A DNA stretch of 64,000 nt from Sulfitobacter noctilucae (GCF_000622365.1 NZ_JASC01000005.1:1-64000); one strand, 5' to 3'. Shown: positions 36,310-44,955, counted from the stretch's first letter. A program made the numbers and translations. The notes: generated by a model from the sequence alone, not told the origin.

Positions 36310-37163
36310 CGCAGTACCCGATTGATCCGCAGATAGACTATGATTTCAACGCCCGCGAAAGCGTCGCCTCCTTTGACGATGAATTCGCGGCCCTCGGGCG
36401 GCTGAGCGATCAGGCCCGCGCCAATGTGCCCTGCCAGCGCGATCTGGTGTTTGATCCCGCCAGCGGCAGCGCGCTTGACCTATACGGCGCGGGTAACGGG
36501 CGGCCGGTGTTTCTGTGGATACACGGCGGCTATTGGCGGATTGGTACGAAGGAGGGCAATGCCTTTGCGGCGCCGGGTCTGGTGGCCCAAGGCATCGCGG
36601 TTGCCGTGATGGATTATTCGCTGGCCCCCGCCGTGACGCTGGACCAGATCGTACATGAAGTGCGGCTGGCCGTCGCGTGGCTGCGCCGCGAGGGGCCAGG
36701 GTTGGGCCTTGATACGCGAAAAATCCATGTGGGCGGCTCTTCTGCAGGCGGGCATCTGACCGGGGCAGTTCTGGCCGGTGGGTGGCATGCTGAATATGGA
36801 TTGCCCGAGAGTAGCATCGGCGCTGCCCTGGCGCTTAGCGGGATATTCGATCTGGAACCTTTGCTGCACACGCAGGTGAACGGCTGGATGGATATGGACA
36901 TGGAAACGGTGGCAGCGCTGTCACCCATCCGGCATATTCCGGCCCGAACGGATGCGCAGCTGCTCATTTCTGTCGGGGGGGAAGAGCGTAATGGCTTCCT
37001 GCGCGAAACAGCCGCCTACCACGACGCTTGGACAAAAGCCGGACACAAGGCGGACCTGATCGACATGCCCGGCTACAATCACTTCGATATCACCGGAACA
37101 CTCGCGGACCTCGACGCCACACTTGTGCAGCGCACCGCGCAAGCGATCCGCAGCTATAGCTGA
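36306..37163 (+). CDS. Alpha/beta hydrolase (kynurenine formamidase-like)
   Basis: A 285-residue serine hydrolase. Seen: the oxyanion-hole HGGYW (about 74-78), the nucleophile motif GSSAGGH (about 143-149), and a C-terminal acid/His pair (PGYNHFDI). This set matches the carboxylesterase branch that includes arylformamidases (kynurenine formamidase). It overlaps the FAH gene by 4 nt and is the last gene of the operon. Together with RidA it hints that the natural substrate carries an acyl or formyl amide, for instance an aminobenzoate derivative (inference). Confidence 0.82.
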   Translation: MTQYPIDPQIDYDFNARESVASFDDEFAALGRLSDQARANVPCQRDLVFDPASGSALDLYGAGNGRPVFLWIHGGYWRIGTKEGNAFAAPGLVAQGIAVAVMDYSLAPAVTLDQIVHEVRLAVAWLRREGPGLGLDTRKIHVGGSSAGGHLTGAVLAGGWHAEYGLPESSIGAALALSGIFDLEPLLHTQVNGWMDMDMETVAALSPIRHIPARTDAQLLISVGGEERNGFLRETAAYHDAWTKAGHKADLIDMPGYNHFDITGTLADLDATLVQRTAQAIRSYS

Positions 37164-37165
37164 CC

Positions 37166-37576
37166 TTAAGCTGCCGCTTTCACGATCCGCGCGTCTATCC
37201 GCTGCCGCAAGACATCAGGCCAAGGCGTGGATTTGCCCTGCGCGTCTGTCAAAACCAAGGTTGAGGTCGCTAGAAACCGGCGTTGCCCTTCACAGGTCGC
37301 TTCGGTCTGAATGCCAAGGCTTGATCGCCCCAAACGGGTGCAGGTCAACGCGAGCTCCAGATGATCGCCATGGCGGCTGGGTGCGGTAAACTGCACCGAA
37401 ATCTCGGCTGTCGGCACACCACCGTTCTTGTGCAAATCCTCGAAAGGGCACTCGAGCGCATCGTCGAAAAACGCCTCGACGCAGTCGTTGATCATCTCGA
37501 AATAACGCGGATAGAAAACGATCCCCGCAGGGTCGCAATGCTTGAACTTCACTTTTTGCGGCATGACAAAGCGCAT
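37166..37576 (-). CDS. 4HBT-family acyl-CoA thioesterase (4-hydroxybenzoyl-CoA type)
   Basis: Hot-dog thioesterase of 136 residues. The N-terminal HCDPAGIVFYPRYFEM motif contains the catalytic aspartate pattern of the Pseudomonas-type 4-hydroxybenzoyl-CoA thioesterases. The ATG of MRFVMPQKVKF is chosen for AAGGAAAAG just upstream; 16 extra codons are possible but unlikely. It is the last gene of the leftward importer operon and converges on the catabolic operon with a 2-nt gap. It would release a free hydroxybenzoate from its CoA ester, feeding the dioxygenase (inference). Confidence 0.85.
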   Translation of the reverse strand: MRFVMPQKVKFKHCDPAGIVFYPRYFEMINDCVEAFFDDALECPFEDLHKNGGVPTAEISVQFTAPSRHGDHLELALTCTRLGRSSLGIQTEATCEGQRRFLATSTLVLTDAQGKSTPWPDVLRQRIDARIVKAAA

Positions 37577-37651
37577 GGCTTTTCCTTGATCTGAAACGCA
37601 ACCCTTCGCGATGCCAAACGACATAGCCTTTCCCCTGCCCCGGGCGCTGCG

Positions 37652-38044
37652 TCAAAGCACCGCAGTCGCCTCGATTTCGACCAAAGCCTCGTCTTCGACA
37701 AGCCCGGCAACCACCACCATCGTCATGGCCGGAAAATGCCGGCCCAGAACCTTGCGGTACACCTCGCCCACCTCACGCTGACGCGCGACGTATTCCTTTT
37801 TGTCGACTACGTACCAGGTCAACCGCACCAGATCTTCGATCTGGCCGCCCGCCGCTTCCAGCACGGCCACAATGTTGCGCAATGCTTGCTCCATCTGCCC
37901 GATAAAATCATGTGTCTCGAACACCTGATCCGCGGTCCAGCCGATCTGGCCGCCGATGAACAGATGGTTGTCCGCCGTTTTCATGCCATTGGCATAGCCT
38001 TTGGCCTTCGCCCATCCCTCTGGCTGGATCACATCATGTGGCAT
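37652..38044 (-). CDS. RidA/YjgF-family protein
   Basis: Small trimeric RidA-type protein of 130 residues; family members hydrolyse reactive enamines or imines, or deaminate pathway intermediates. Seen: LFIGGQIGW, a QALRNIVAVLEAAGGQIEDLVRLTWYV block and the closing VVAGLVEDEALVEIEATAVL. The ATG of MPHDVIQPEGW has GGGAG upstream. It lies between livF and the thioesterase and is probably co-transcribed with them. The usual arginine that binds carboxylates appears to be absent (GLVEDEALVEIEA in place of GLxxPxxLVEIEA with Arg earlier), so catalytic details are uncertain. Confidence 0.85.
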   Translation of the reverse strand: MPHDVIQPEGWAKAKGYANGMKTADNHLFIGGQIGWTADQVFETHDFIGQMEQALRNIVAVLEAAGGQIEDLVRLTWYVVDKKEYVARQREVGEVYRKVLGRHFPAMTMVVVAGLVEDEALVEIEATAVL

Positions 38045-38098
38045 CGGTTCACTCCCTTTGTCGTTCGTCCTGCGCAGGTCGCCCTGCATATCAACTTG

Positions 38099-38788
38099 TC
38101 ATATTCCCAGATGCCGGTCGCGCACATCTGCGTCCAGATCCGTCATCGCGCCGTCCCAGACAGATTTGCCCCGCTCAAGGATCACCACCCGGTCTGCGAT
38201 CCGGCGTAGCTCGCTAAGCGTCTTGTCGACCACCAGGATAGAAAGATCACCGCTTTGCTTGAGCGTAGCGATGGCGGCCCAGATCTCTTGTCGGACCACG
38301 GGGGCCAATCCCTCTGTCGCTTCGTCCAGGATCAGCAAACGCGGGTTCGTCATCAGCGCCCGCCCGATGGCCAACATCTGTTGTTCGCCGCCCGACAAAG
38401 ATCCAGCCAATTGGGTGCTGCGTTCCTTGAGACGCGGAAACAGCGCGTGCACCTTGTCAAAGTCCCATGCACCCGGCCGCGCTGAGGCATAGAGGTTCTC
38501 GTAAACCGACAGGTTCGTGAAACAGCGCCGCCCCTCGGGCACCAGCCCCAGTCCCATCCGCGCGGCCCGGTGCGCGGGCAGTCCGGCAAGGTCCTGACCC
38601 GCGAATGTCACCTGCCCCATCGGGTTTTTCAGCAAACGGCAGATCACCTTGATCGTTGTGGATTTCCCCATGCCATTGCGCCCCATCAGGGCAACGACAC
38701 TGCCTTCGGCTATCTCCAGATTAACACCGAACAGCGCCTGCGAGGCCCCGTAATGCGCGGTTACGCCTTTGAGAGAAAGCAAGCTCAT
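38099..38788 (-). CDS. livF: Branched-chain-type ABC importer ATPase (LivF)
   Basis: Second ATPase of a HAAT-type importer, 229 residues. Seen: Walker A GRNGMGKST (about 36-44), signature LSGGEQQML, Walker B LLILDEATEGLAP. After Walker B the usual LVEQN/H-loop is replaced by LVVDKTLSELRRIADR, an uncommon switch. It overlaps livG by 4 nt. Because the operon also holds RidA and an aryl-CoA-type thioesterase and faces a ring-cleavage operon, the cargo is more likely an aromatic acid than an amino acid (inference). Confidence 0.92.
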   Translation of the reverse strand: MSLLSLKGVTAHYGASQALFGVNLEIAEGSVVALMGRNGMGKSTTIKVICRLLKNPMGQVTFAGQDLAGLPAHRAARMGLGLVPEGRRCFTNLSVYENLYASARPGAWDFDKVHALFPRLKERSTQLAGSLSGGEQQMLAIGRALMTNPRLLILDEATEGLAPVVRQEIWAAIATLKQSGDLSILVVDKTLSELRRIADRVVILERGKSVWDGAMTDLDADVRDRHLGI

Positions 38789-39540
38789 GCCGCGTCCTCT
38801 TCACCCAGGTAGGCCGTGCGCACATCCGGGTTGGCGCGTATGTCGTCGACACTGCCGGTCGCGATGATCTTGCCGTAGACAAGCACTGAAATCCGGTCAG
38901 CGCAGGCAAAGATCGCGTCCATATCGTGTTCGACCAGAAGGATCGGGGCCTGATGCTTGAGCTCCTGCAAAAAGCGGGTCAGCGCCTTTGATCCTTCGGC
39001 CCCCATGCCCGCCATCGGCTCATCCATCAAGAACGCCTTCGGCGCGAGGGTCAGGGCCACGGCCACCTCCAGTTGACGGCGCTGACCATGCGACAGCTCG
39101 GCGGTGATCGTCGCCTCATCCTCTTCCAACCCCACTTGCGCAAGCGCCGCCCGCGCTTGTGACAACAACCCGGCATTCTTCATCGCGGGGCGGAAGAACG
39201 AGAAAACCGAACCGCGTTGCCCGATGGCACCCAGAACCGCATTTTCCAAAACCGTCAGATCCATTGCGAGAGCAGATATTTGAAAGGTGCGCGCGAGACC
39301 TAAACGTGCACGCTCTGCTACGCTATGGCGCGTTACGTCCTGATCCAGAAAAGTCACGCTGCCGCTATCGGGCCGCAAGCCACCTGCAATCTGTTTGATC
39401 AACGTCGACTTGCCCGCACCATTCGGTCCGATCAGTGCATGAATTTCGCCCTGCCGCAGATCAAGCGTAATGCCGTCACTGGCTTTAAGCGCCCCGAAAC
39501 TCTTGTGAATATCGCTGACGCGCAGGATGCTATCCGCCAT
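38785..39540 (-). CDS. livG: Branched-chain-type ABC importer ATPase (LivG)
   Basis: First ATPase of the importer, 251 residues from the ATG of MADSILRVSDIHKSFGALKA. Seen: Walker A GPNGAGKST, signature LSHGQRRQLEV, Walker B AFLMDEPMAGMG and a normal H-loop LLVEHDMD. A longer frame exists upstream but lies inside livM and reads as Cys/Trp-rich junk. It overlaps livM by 11 nt and livF by 4 nt. Confidence 0.93.
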   Translation of the reverse strand: MADSILRVSDIHKSFGALKASDGITLDLRQGEIHALIGPNGAGKSTLIKQIAGGLRPDSGSVTFLDQDVTRHSVAERARLGLARTFQISALAMDLTVLENAVLGAIGQRGSVFSFFRPAMKNAGLLSQARAALAQVGLEEDEATITAELSHGQRRQLEVAVALTLAPKAFLMDEPMAGMGAEGSKALTRFLQELKHQAPILLVEHDMDAIFACADRISVLVYGKIIATGSVDDIRANPDVRTAYLGEEDAA

Positions 39541-40516
39541 GGTGCGTCTCCTTCTTCGCCAGCTTGCCGATGATGCCGCCCTTGGCAAACAGCACCATTC
39601 CCAACAGGATAGCGCCCAGATAGATAAACCAATAGTCCGACAGCCCACCCAAAAAATGCTCGAGCAAGATGTAGACCGCAGCACCGACAACCGGGCCGAA
39701 CAGCCGTGCAACACCACCCAGAATGATAAAGATCATGATCTCGCCAGAGATCGCCCAGCTGAACATCGTGGGGCTGACGAAGCGGTTGAGGTCGGCGAAA
39801 AGCGCCCCCGCCAAACCCGTGATCGCGCCGGAGATCACGAAGGCAACCAACCGAAGTTTATAGACGTTGATGCCTACGGTGCGGGCGCGTTCCTCGTTCT
39901 GGTGCGCCCCGTTCAGCGCCAGACCAAAGGGCGATTTATTCAACCGGTCCACAAACAAAAGCACCAGACAGAGAATGGCGAAGCAAATGCCGAAAAACTG
40001 GATCGGGTCCAGCGTGTTCAGCCCCGGAAACTGGTTGCGCACATAGATCGACAGGCCGTCCTCGCCGCCATAGGCAGGCCAACTGATAGCGAAATAGTAA
40101 AACATCTGCCCGAACGCGAGCGTAACCATGATAAAATACACGCCCGATGTCCGCAGGCTCAGCGCACCAATCAGCAGCGCCAGAAGCGCGGAACTGACAA
40201 CCGCAACCACCCAGATCACCGGCATGGAGTTGGTCCCTTCGATCAGGAACGCCCCGTCGAAAATCGGATCGTAGTTTTGTGCGTGGCTGGCCAGAATACC
40301 CATCGCATAGCCGCCCATCCCGAAATAGGCCGCATGCCCAAAGCTGACCAAACCGCCCTGCCCCAGCGCAAGGTTCAACCCCACACCTGCCAGCGCAAAG
40401 ATCACCGCGCGGGTGGCCAGCGTGATCGTGAAGGGTTCGTTCATCACATAGGCATAGGCGGGAACGGCCACCAACAGACACAGAATGACGATGTTCAGGG
40501 TGCCTTCGCGGATCAT
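39530..40516 (-). CDS. livM: Branched-chain-type ABC importer permease (LivM)
   Basis: Inner-membrane permease of 328 residues with 8-10 predicted helices. Typical LivM blocks are visible: AGVGLNLALGQGGLVSFGHAAYFGMGGY near the N-terminus and RTVGINVYKLRLVAFVISGAITGLAGALFA in the coupling loop region. It starts 1 nt after the livH stop and overlaps livG. It pairs with LivH to form the membrane channel. Confidence 0.93.
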   Translation of the reverse strand: MIREGTLNIVILCLLVAVPAYAYVMNEPFTITLATRAVIFALAGVGLNLALGQGGLVSFGHAAYFGMGGYAMGILASHAQNYDPIFDGAFLIEGTNSMPVIWVVAVVSSALLALLIGALSLRTSGVYFIMVTLAFGQMFYYFAISWPAYGGEDGLSIYVRNQFPGLNTLDPIQFFGICFAILCLVLLFVDRLNKSPFGLALNGAHQNEERARTVGINVYKLRLVAFVISGAITGLAGALFADLNRFVSPTMFSWAISGEIMIFIILGGVARLFGPVVGAAVYILLEHFLGGLSDYWFIYLGAILLGMVLFAKGGIIGKLAKKETHHGG

Positions 40517-40517
40517 C

Positions 40518-41435
40518 TCAAGCGCTCCCGAAAAGGCCGGTGGGTTTAAAGATCAGTACCCCCGCCATGAGAATATAGATCAGCATGGACGCCAGTGCCG
40601 AGCCAACGGTCGTCGCGGCAGAGCCGTCCATGAAACTGCTGAACAGAACGGGCAACAGCGTACGCCCCAGCGTGTCGGTCAGCCCGACCAGAATTGCGCC
40701 GGCCAGCGCACCGCGAATGGACCCGATGCCGCCGATGACAATCACGACGAAGGCAAGGATCAGCACCGGCTCGCCCATACCGACCTCGACCGATTGGATC
40801 GCGCCGACCAGAGCACCGGACAAACCCGCGAGCGCCGCCCCCAGCGCAAAAACCATTGTATAGAGCACTGAAATATCCACGCCCAAAGCACCAATCATCT
40901 CGCGGTCGTTCTCTCCCGCTCTGATGCGCATACCGACACGGGTTTTGGAAATCAGCAGATAGAGCCCAAGTGCCACCGCGAGACCGATCAGAATGATCGT
41001 CAGCCGGTAAAGCGAATATTCAATGCCCCCCGGCAAGATGACCGTGCCTTTCAGCACAGCAGGAATGTCGAGAAACAGCGGGAAGGAACCAAAGGTCCAG
41101 CGGGTCGCTTCGGAAAAAATCAGGATCAGCGCGAAGGTCGCAAGGACCTGATCCAGATGGTCGCGTTTATACAGCCGCCGGATCACCGTCATCTCGACAA
41201 TCACGCCAAATATGGCCGCAGCAATCAGGCTGGCAATCAGCGCCAGCAGGAAATTCCCGCTCCACCCCGCAACCGCAGCTGCGGCAAACGCCCCGATCAT
41301 ATAAAGCGAACCATGCGCGAGATTGATCAAGCCCATAACACCAAAAATCAACGTCAGCCCGGCGGCCATCAGGAACAGCATCACCCCGAACTGCAAACCG
41401 TTCAGGATCTGTTCGATCAAAAGGATTGTGCTCAT
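40518..41435 (-). CDS. livH: Branched-chain-type ABC importer permease (LivH)
   Basis: Inner-membrane permease of 305 residues. Seen: LNGLQFGVMLFLMAAGLTLIFGVMGLINLAHGSLYMIGAF at the start (typical LivH), and RIRAGENDREMIGALGVDI in the ATPase-coupling loop. The ATG of MSTILLIEQ has GGGGGA upstream; an alternative GTG-type start 5 codons earlier is less likely. It is separated from the binding-protein gene by a 54-nt gap with a stem-loop. Confidence 0.93.
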   Translation of the reverse strand: MSTILLIEQILNGLQFGVMLFLMAAGLTLIFGVMGLINLAHGSLYMIGAFAAAAVAGWSGNFLLALIASLIAAAIFGVIVEMTVIRRLYKRDHLDQVLATFALILIFSEATRWTFGSFPLFLDIPAVLKGTVILPGGIEYSLYRLTIILIGLAVALGLYLLISKTRVGMRIRAGENDREMIGALGVDISVLYTMVFALGAALAGLSGALVGAIQSVEVGMGEPVLILAFVVIVIGGIGSIRGALAGAILVGLTDTLGRTLLPVLFSSFMDGSAATTVGSALASMLIYILMAGVLIFKPTGLFGSA

Positions 41436-41454
41436 GCGGTCCCCCGGCAAAATG

Positions 41455-41481
41455 GCTTCCGGCGACCAAACCGCCGAAAGC
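41455..41481 (-). promoter_or_regulatory. Stem-loop between the binding-protein gene and livH
   Basis: GCTTCCGGCG pairs with CGCCGAAAGC (one mismatch) around a 7-nt loop in the gap after the substrate-binding protein gene. Such structures commonly keep binding-protein mRNA more abundant than the permease part. No T-run follows, so it is read as a stabiliser or weak terminator. Confidence 0.5.
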
Positions 41482-41489
41482 CTGACCGA

Positions 41490-42671
41490 TTACCAGTCCA
41501 GCGCACACTCGGTGGCATAGACATCCTGACGGTCTTCCAGAGCGACTTCGACGGCGGTGTTGATAAAGGTGCCATCATCCAACTGGATCACCTTACGGAC
41601 CCAGAAATCCTGGATAGGGTGCTGGTTATTGCCGAATTTGAAATCCCCGCGGGTGGAGGTGAAATCAGCCTCGCGCAGGGCCGCGCGGAAGGCATCGGCA
41701 TCCTTGACATCCGCCTTGGTAGCCGCCGATGCGATCAACAAACCGGTGTCGAACCCCTGCTGCGCATAGATCGACGGGATGCGACCGTAAGCTTCTTTGA
41801 AGCTTTCGACGAAGGCCCGGCTGGCGTCATTGTCCAGATCAGGCGCCCATTGCGCCGTGTTCAACACACCTTCGGCGGCCGCACCGACCGCTGGCAGAAT
41901 GGTCTGGTCAAAGCTGAAAGCCGGACCGACCAAAGGAAGGTCCACACCGCTGTCCGCGTATTGCTTGAGGAAGGAAATCCCCATACCGCCAGGCGCAAAG
42001 AAGAAAATGCCATCGGCGTCAGAGGCACGCATCTGTGCAATCTCGGCGGCATAATCGGTCTGGCCCAGTTTGGTGAAAACCTCCTGCGCGACCTCGCCCT
42101 CAAAAGTGCGTTTGAACCCGGTCAGCGCATCCTGCCCAGCGGGATAGTTCGGGGCCCAGATAAAGGCTTTCTTGATGCCCATCTTGTTGGCGGTCGCCCC
42201 CGCAGCCTCGTGCGGACCATCGTTCTGCCATGCGACGTTAAAATAGTTTTCATGACATCCGCGTCCGGCAAGCTGTGCCGGGCCCGCGTTAGGCGAGATG
42301 TAAAACTTGCCCTGCGCCGTGGCCGAAGGTGCCACCGCCAGCGCGAGGTTGGAGAAAACGATACCTGTCAGGATATCAACCTTCTCTGACTGGATCATCT
42401 TGTCAGCGACCTGCACAGCGATGTCCGGCTTTCTCTGATCATCCTCAACGACAACTTCGATTCCGGCATTACCTGACTGTTCAATTGCGAGCAGGAAACC
42501 ATCGCGGATATCGACACCCAGACCGGCACCCCCCCCCGTCAGTGTCGTGAGCATACCAACCTTAAGTTTCCCGGCGTGGCCATCTGCGACAGCAACCTGG
42601 CCGAGCGACAAAGCCAAAGCTGTCGCCGCTCCCAAAGCCTTGACCGTACGTTTTGCGTTCTTCGAAATCAT
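41490..42671 (-). CDS. Periplasmic substrate-binding protein of the HAAT-type importer
   Basis: A 393-residue periplasmic binding protein of the Leu/Ile/Val or aromatic-acid type (peripla_BP_6). Seen: a signal peptide (MISKNAKRTVKALGAATALA to VAVADG), then KVGMLTTLTGGGAGLGVDIRDGF and YAQQGFDTGLLIASAA. The ATG has GGGAGAAA upstream; the frame extends 87 codons further but covers the promoter region. It is the first gene of the importer operon. Clusters of this kind often carry benzoate-, hydroxybenzoate- or anthranilate-like ligands, consistent with the catabolic genes facing it. Confidence 0.9.
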   Translation of the reverse strand: MISKNAKRTVKALGAATALALSLGQVAVADGHAGKLKVGMLTTLTGGGAGLGVDIRDGFLLAIEQSGNAGIEVVVEDDQRKPDIAVQVADKMIQSEKVDILTGIVFSNLALAVAPSATAQGKFYISPNAGPAQLAGRGCHENYFNVAWQNDGPHEAAGATANKMGIKKAFIWAPNYPAGQDALTGFKRTFEGEVAQEVFTKLGQTDYAAEIAQMRASDADGIFFFAPGGMGISFLKQYADSGVDLPLVGPAFSFDQTILPAVGAAAEGVLNTAQWAPDLDNDASRAFVESFKEAYGRIPSIYAQQGFDTGLLIASAATKADVKDADAFRAALREADFTSTRGDFKFGNNQHPIQDFWVRKVIQLDDGTFINTAVEVALEDRQDVYATECALDW

Positions 42672-42691
42672 ATTTTTCTCCCGGTTAATCG

Positions 42692-42707
42692 GATGCATTT
42701 GTGCATC
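42692..42707. promoter_or_regulatory. Inverted repeat ahead of the importer operon
   Basis: GATGCA-TTTG-TGCATC, a perfect 6-bp inverted repeat, lies 21 nt before the start of the binding-protein gene. Its place and symmetry suit a repressor operator, possibly for the MarR protein of the catabolic operon; this is inference only. Confidence 0.4.
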
Positions 42708-42943
42708 TCTTAAAGCAGTTTGCGCCCGCAAGTGACGAAATGAAATGGGTTTCTGATACAAAACGTACGGCACCACCGTTATTACTTCAAGTTCAAAATA
42801 TATCAGCTTGAAGCTTTGATGGCTCACTGCATCGCAGAAATCGACCTGCAGGTTCAGGCGCTCTATCCCGACCACCGCGCCCTGCGGCAAAAAAGCTCGG
42901 GACAGGGTAGGGAATGACCGCCTGTCGCACACTTGTGTTCATC

Positions 42944-42976
42944 AATAAAAAACGGCGCTGAAATTCCAGCGCCGTT
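42944..42976 (-). terminator. Rho-independent terminator of the cytochrome c2 gene
   Basis: AACGGCGCTG and CAGCGCCGTT form a perfect 10-bp stem with a 6-nt loop. On the minus strand the stem is followed by a T-rich run (TTTTTATTG). It lies 31 nt after the stop of the cytochrome gene and separates it from the importer operon. Confidence 0.85.
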
Positions 42977-43007
42977 CCAAATTCAAGTAAATCCAGTTTG
43001 GACAGGG

Positions 43008-43472
43008 TCAGTTGGTTACGTCTTCCGCTTCAACTTCCGGACCTACCGAAACGATATAGGCCCAGACGTTTTTAGCGTCTGTTTCGTCGCCCAGTTTGAA
43101 CGACATTTTTGAGCGGGCACGCTTGTCGTCATTGTACTCGCGCAGGAATGCACGGGGATCAGCAACGTAGCTGACAAAATTCGCTTCGTTCCACTCCAGA
43201 CCGTTTTCACCCGCTTCGACAAGTGCATCGCCGTACTTGCGACCGAAATCTTCATCGCCACCGGCAACGCGTGTATGGAGCCCGTACAGGTTCGGCCCGG
43301 TACGCCCCCCTTTGACGATCACATCACCATCAGCACTCACGATGCCATGGCAGGCTTTGCACTTTGAAAAGACGCCTTCGCCTTCAGCGGCGTCCCCTGT
43401 TGCATGGCCATCAGCAAACGCCGAGCCGGCCATCAATGCAAATCCTACGGCGGCAGTTCTCAATATCTTCAT
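43008..43472 (-). CDS. cycA: Cytochrome c2-like periplasmic electron carrier
   Basis: Soluble class I c-type cytochrome, 154 residues. Seen: a signal peptide (residues 1-20, MAGSAFADG), haem motif CKACH at 38-42, GRTGPNLYGLHTR (about 56-68), and Met123 in RSKMSFKL as the likely axial ligand. Length and pattern match the cytochrome c2 of Rhodobacterales, which carries electrons between the bc1 complex and oxidases or a reaction centre. It is a single-gene unit with its own terminator, divergent from idi. The symbol is by family resemblance. Confidence 0.85.
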   Translation of the reverse strand: MKILRTAAVGFALMAGSAFADGHATGDAAEGEGVFSKCKACHGIVSADGDVIVKGGRTGPNLYGLHTRVAGGDEDFGRKYGDALVEAGENGLEWNEANFVSYVADPRAFLREYNDDKRARSKMSFKLGDETDAKNVWAYIVSVGPEVEAEDVTN

Positions 43473-43791
43473 TTGCAGTCTCCCATTTATCTGGTCTCGC
43501 TATCCGAACCTAGCGCGGTTCCGGCCAAGTCCAAGTCTGCTCAAAACGAATCTCGTATCCCATGATCGTAAGGCAATTTCCCCAGCCCCGCCTATCAAAT
43601 ACAACAACACGTCAGTCCAGGGTTGCCCTATGAGAGTTTTATCCCATATCACCCCGCGCGCCCTGCCCGTCCCCGCGGCACTGTTAAGACGGGTCAAAGC
43701 CTGGTCCATGGCCAACCTCATGATCAGCATCAAGAACCTTGTACATCTCGTTGGCCATGTGTCAGAAACGCGCACCTGAAAGATCCCTGCA
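43473..43791. promoter_or_regulatory. Divergent intergenic region between cytochrome c2 and idi
   Basis: A 319-nt stretch without a convincing gene; short frames on both strands lack ribosome binding sites and codon bias. It should hold the promoters of both flanking genes. No clear motif was found. Confidence 0.4.
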
Positions 43792-44334
43792 ATGGACGGC
43801 AGCATGCAGCCCACCGACATCATGATCCCCGCCTGGGTGGAAGGCGTGCTCACACCGGTGGAAAAGCTGGCTGCCCATCAACGCGGCTTGCGCCATCTGG
43901 CGGTGTCGGTCTTTGTGGTGCGCGACGGTGCAATCCTGCTCCAGCGCCGCGCCTTGGGCAAATATCACACGCCCGGCCTATGGGCGAACACCTGCTGCAC
44001 ACACCCCGCCTGGGGCGAAAACCCGTTGGCTTGCGCCCACCGCCGCGTGGATGAAGAGCTTGGCATCACCGGCGTCACACTCACCCACCGCGGCCAGGTC
44101 GAATACCGCGCAGATGTCGGCAATGGTCTGACGGAACATGAAGTTGTCGAGGTCTATCTGGCACAGGCTGCCGACGATATGCCACTAGCCCCGAACCCCG
44201 ATGAGGTGATGGACACGCGCTGGGTCACGCCCACAACCCTCGCCACCGAGATCGCCGCAACGCCTAACAAATTCACCCCCTGGCTGCGCATCTATCTCGA
44301 CAAGCACCACAACATGATCCTCGGCACCGCCTGA
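43792..44334 (+). CDS. idi: Type 1 isopentenyl-diphosphate delta-isomerase
   Basis: Nudix-fold enzyme that interconverts IPP and DMAPP in isoprenoid synthesis. The 180-residue protein shows the type 1 motifs: LWANTCCTHPAWGE with the catalytic cysteine, ACAHRRVDEELGI as the Nudix-like helix, and LTEHEVVEVYLA with the catalytic glutamate. The start may instead be the ATG at 43804, which has a GGACGG ahead of it. In photosynthetic Rhodobacterales idi is part of the photosynthesis gene cluster; no bch, crt or puf gene is seen here. Confidence 0.92.
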   Translation: MDGSMQPTDIMIPAWVEGVLTPVEKLAAHQRGLRHLAVSVFVVRDGAILLQRRALGKYHTPGLWANTCCTHPAWGENPLACAHRRVDEELGITGVTLTHRGQVEYRADVGNGLTEHEVVEVYLAQAADDMPLAPNPDEVMDTRWVTPTTLATEIAATPNKFTPWLRIYLDKHHNMILGTA

Positions 44335-44955
44335 ACACAAACGCTTTCTCTGTTTGGCCCTATATCCTGCAGAACGCGAGATAGCGGCTCGCCCATTTTT
44401 CCCAAAGAAAAATGATAAGATCGAACGCGCGCCTTGCGCGCTAATCTGTAAAGACAAGACAGGTATTTCGACATCGCTCGAACAGGCGGTGCGATACTCA
44501 TCTCATTACCTTGGATTACCAACATACGCCGCCCGTCGACTTCTGCGTTGTCATCGCCTTATAGGGCCCTATCACCCACCCCAGCGGCCTAAGCTACAAA
44601 CGGGCGGCGGACCCGAACTATTGTGAGCCTAATACCCGGTCTAGAGCCTGCCAAGGCTGCCATTCGAATGGGCCGGAGCCTTATCATTCTACGCTAACCC
44701 GCTGCCGTGCGAATTTGGTAGTGAACAACATTGCAAGCCAGATTAAAGCCGCCCACACGATCTGGCGGCGTCCCTGTGGAGATATCGTGTTTCCCTCCCC
44801 GCACCGATGCACTTGCTAGGACTTCTGTGTTTAGTCAGTCATAAGAGAATTGAAGGGTAGATTGGCTCGGATGCTGGCCTTTATTCGGCGGAAAGAGACA
44901 CAAAGTATTGAAATTAAACAGCAATAAAGCTCTGTCCCCGCGGGGACAGATCGCG
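44335..44955. other. Gene-poor gap between idi and parB
   Basis: About 620 nt, less GC-rich than its neighbours. A frame of 90 codons at 44354-44626 has no ribosome binding site and an improbable composition, so it is not called. A loose hairpin (AAGGCT ... AGCCTT, around 44653-44682) and a GCGCG inverted repeat near 44427 are visible. The right end carries the perfect palindrome at 44931-44950, 6 nt from the parB stop. Confidence 0.5.
44931..44950. repeat. Centromere-like palindrome 1 (20 bp, perfect)
   Basis: TCTGTCCCCGCGGGGACAGA reads the same on both strands. It lies just after parB. Its core recurs three more times in the replication and partition module and was not noticed elsewhere in the window, as expected for a parS-type ParB site. 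Confidence 0.8.

Noticed and set aside
44354..44626. A 90-codon gene downstream of idi
   Set aside because: No ribosome binding site, no recognisable pattern, and a composition unlike the neighbouring genes.
44640..44690. Possible tRNA (a T-arm-like ATTCGAAT)
   Set aside because: No acceptor, D or anticodon stem can be built around it; only a loose hairpin remains.
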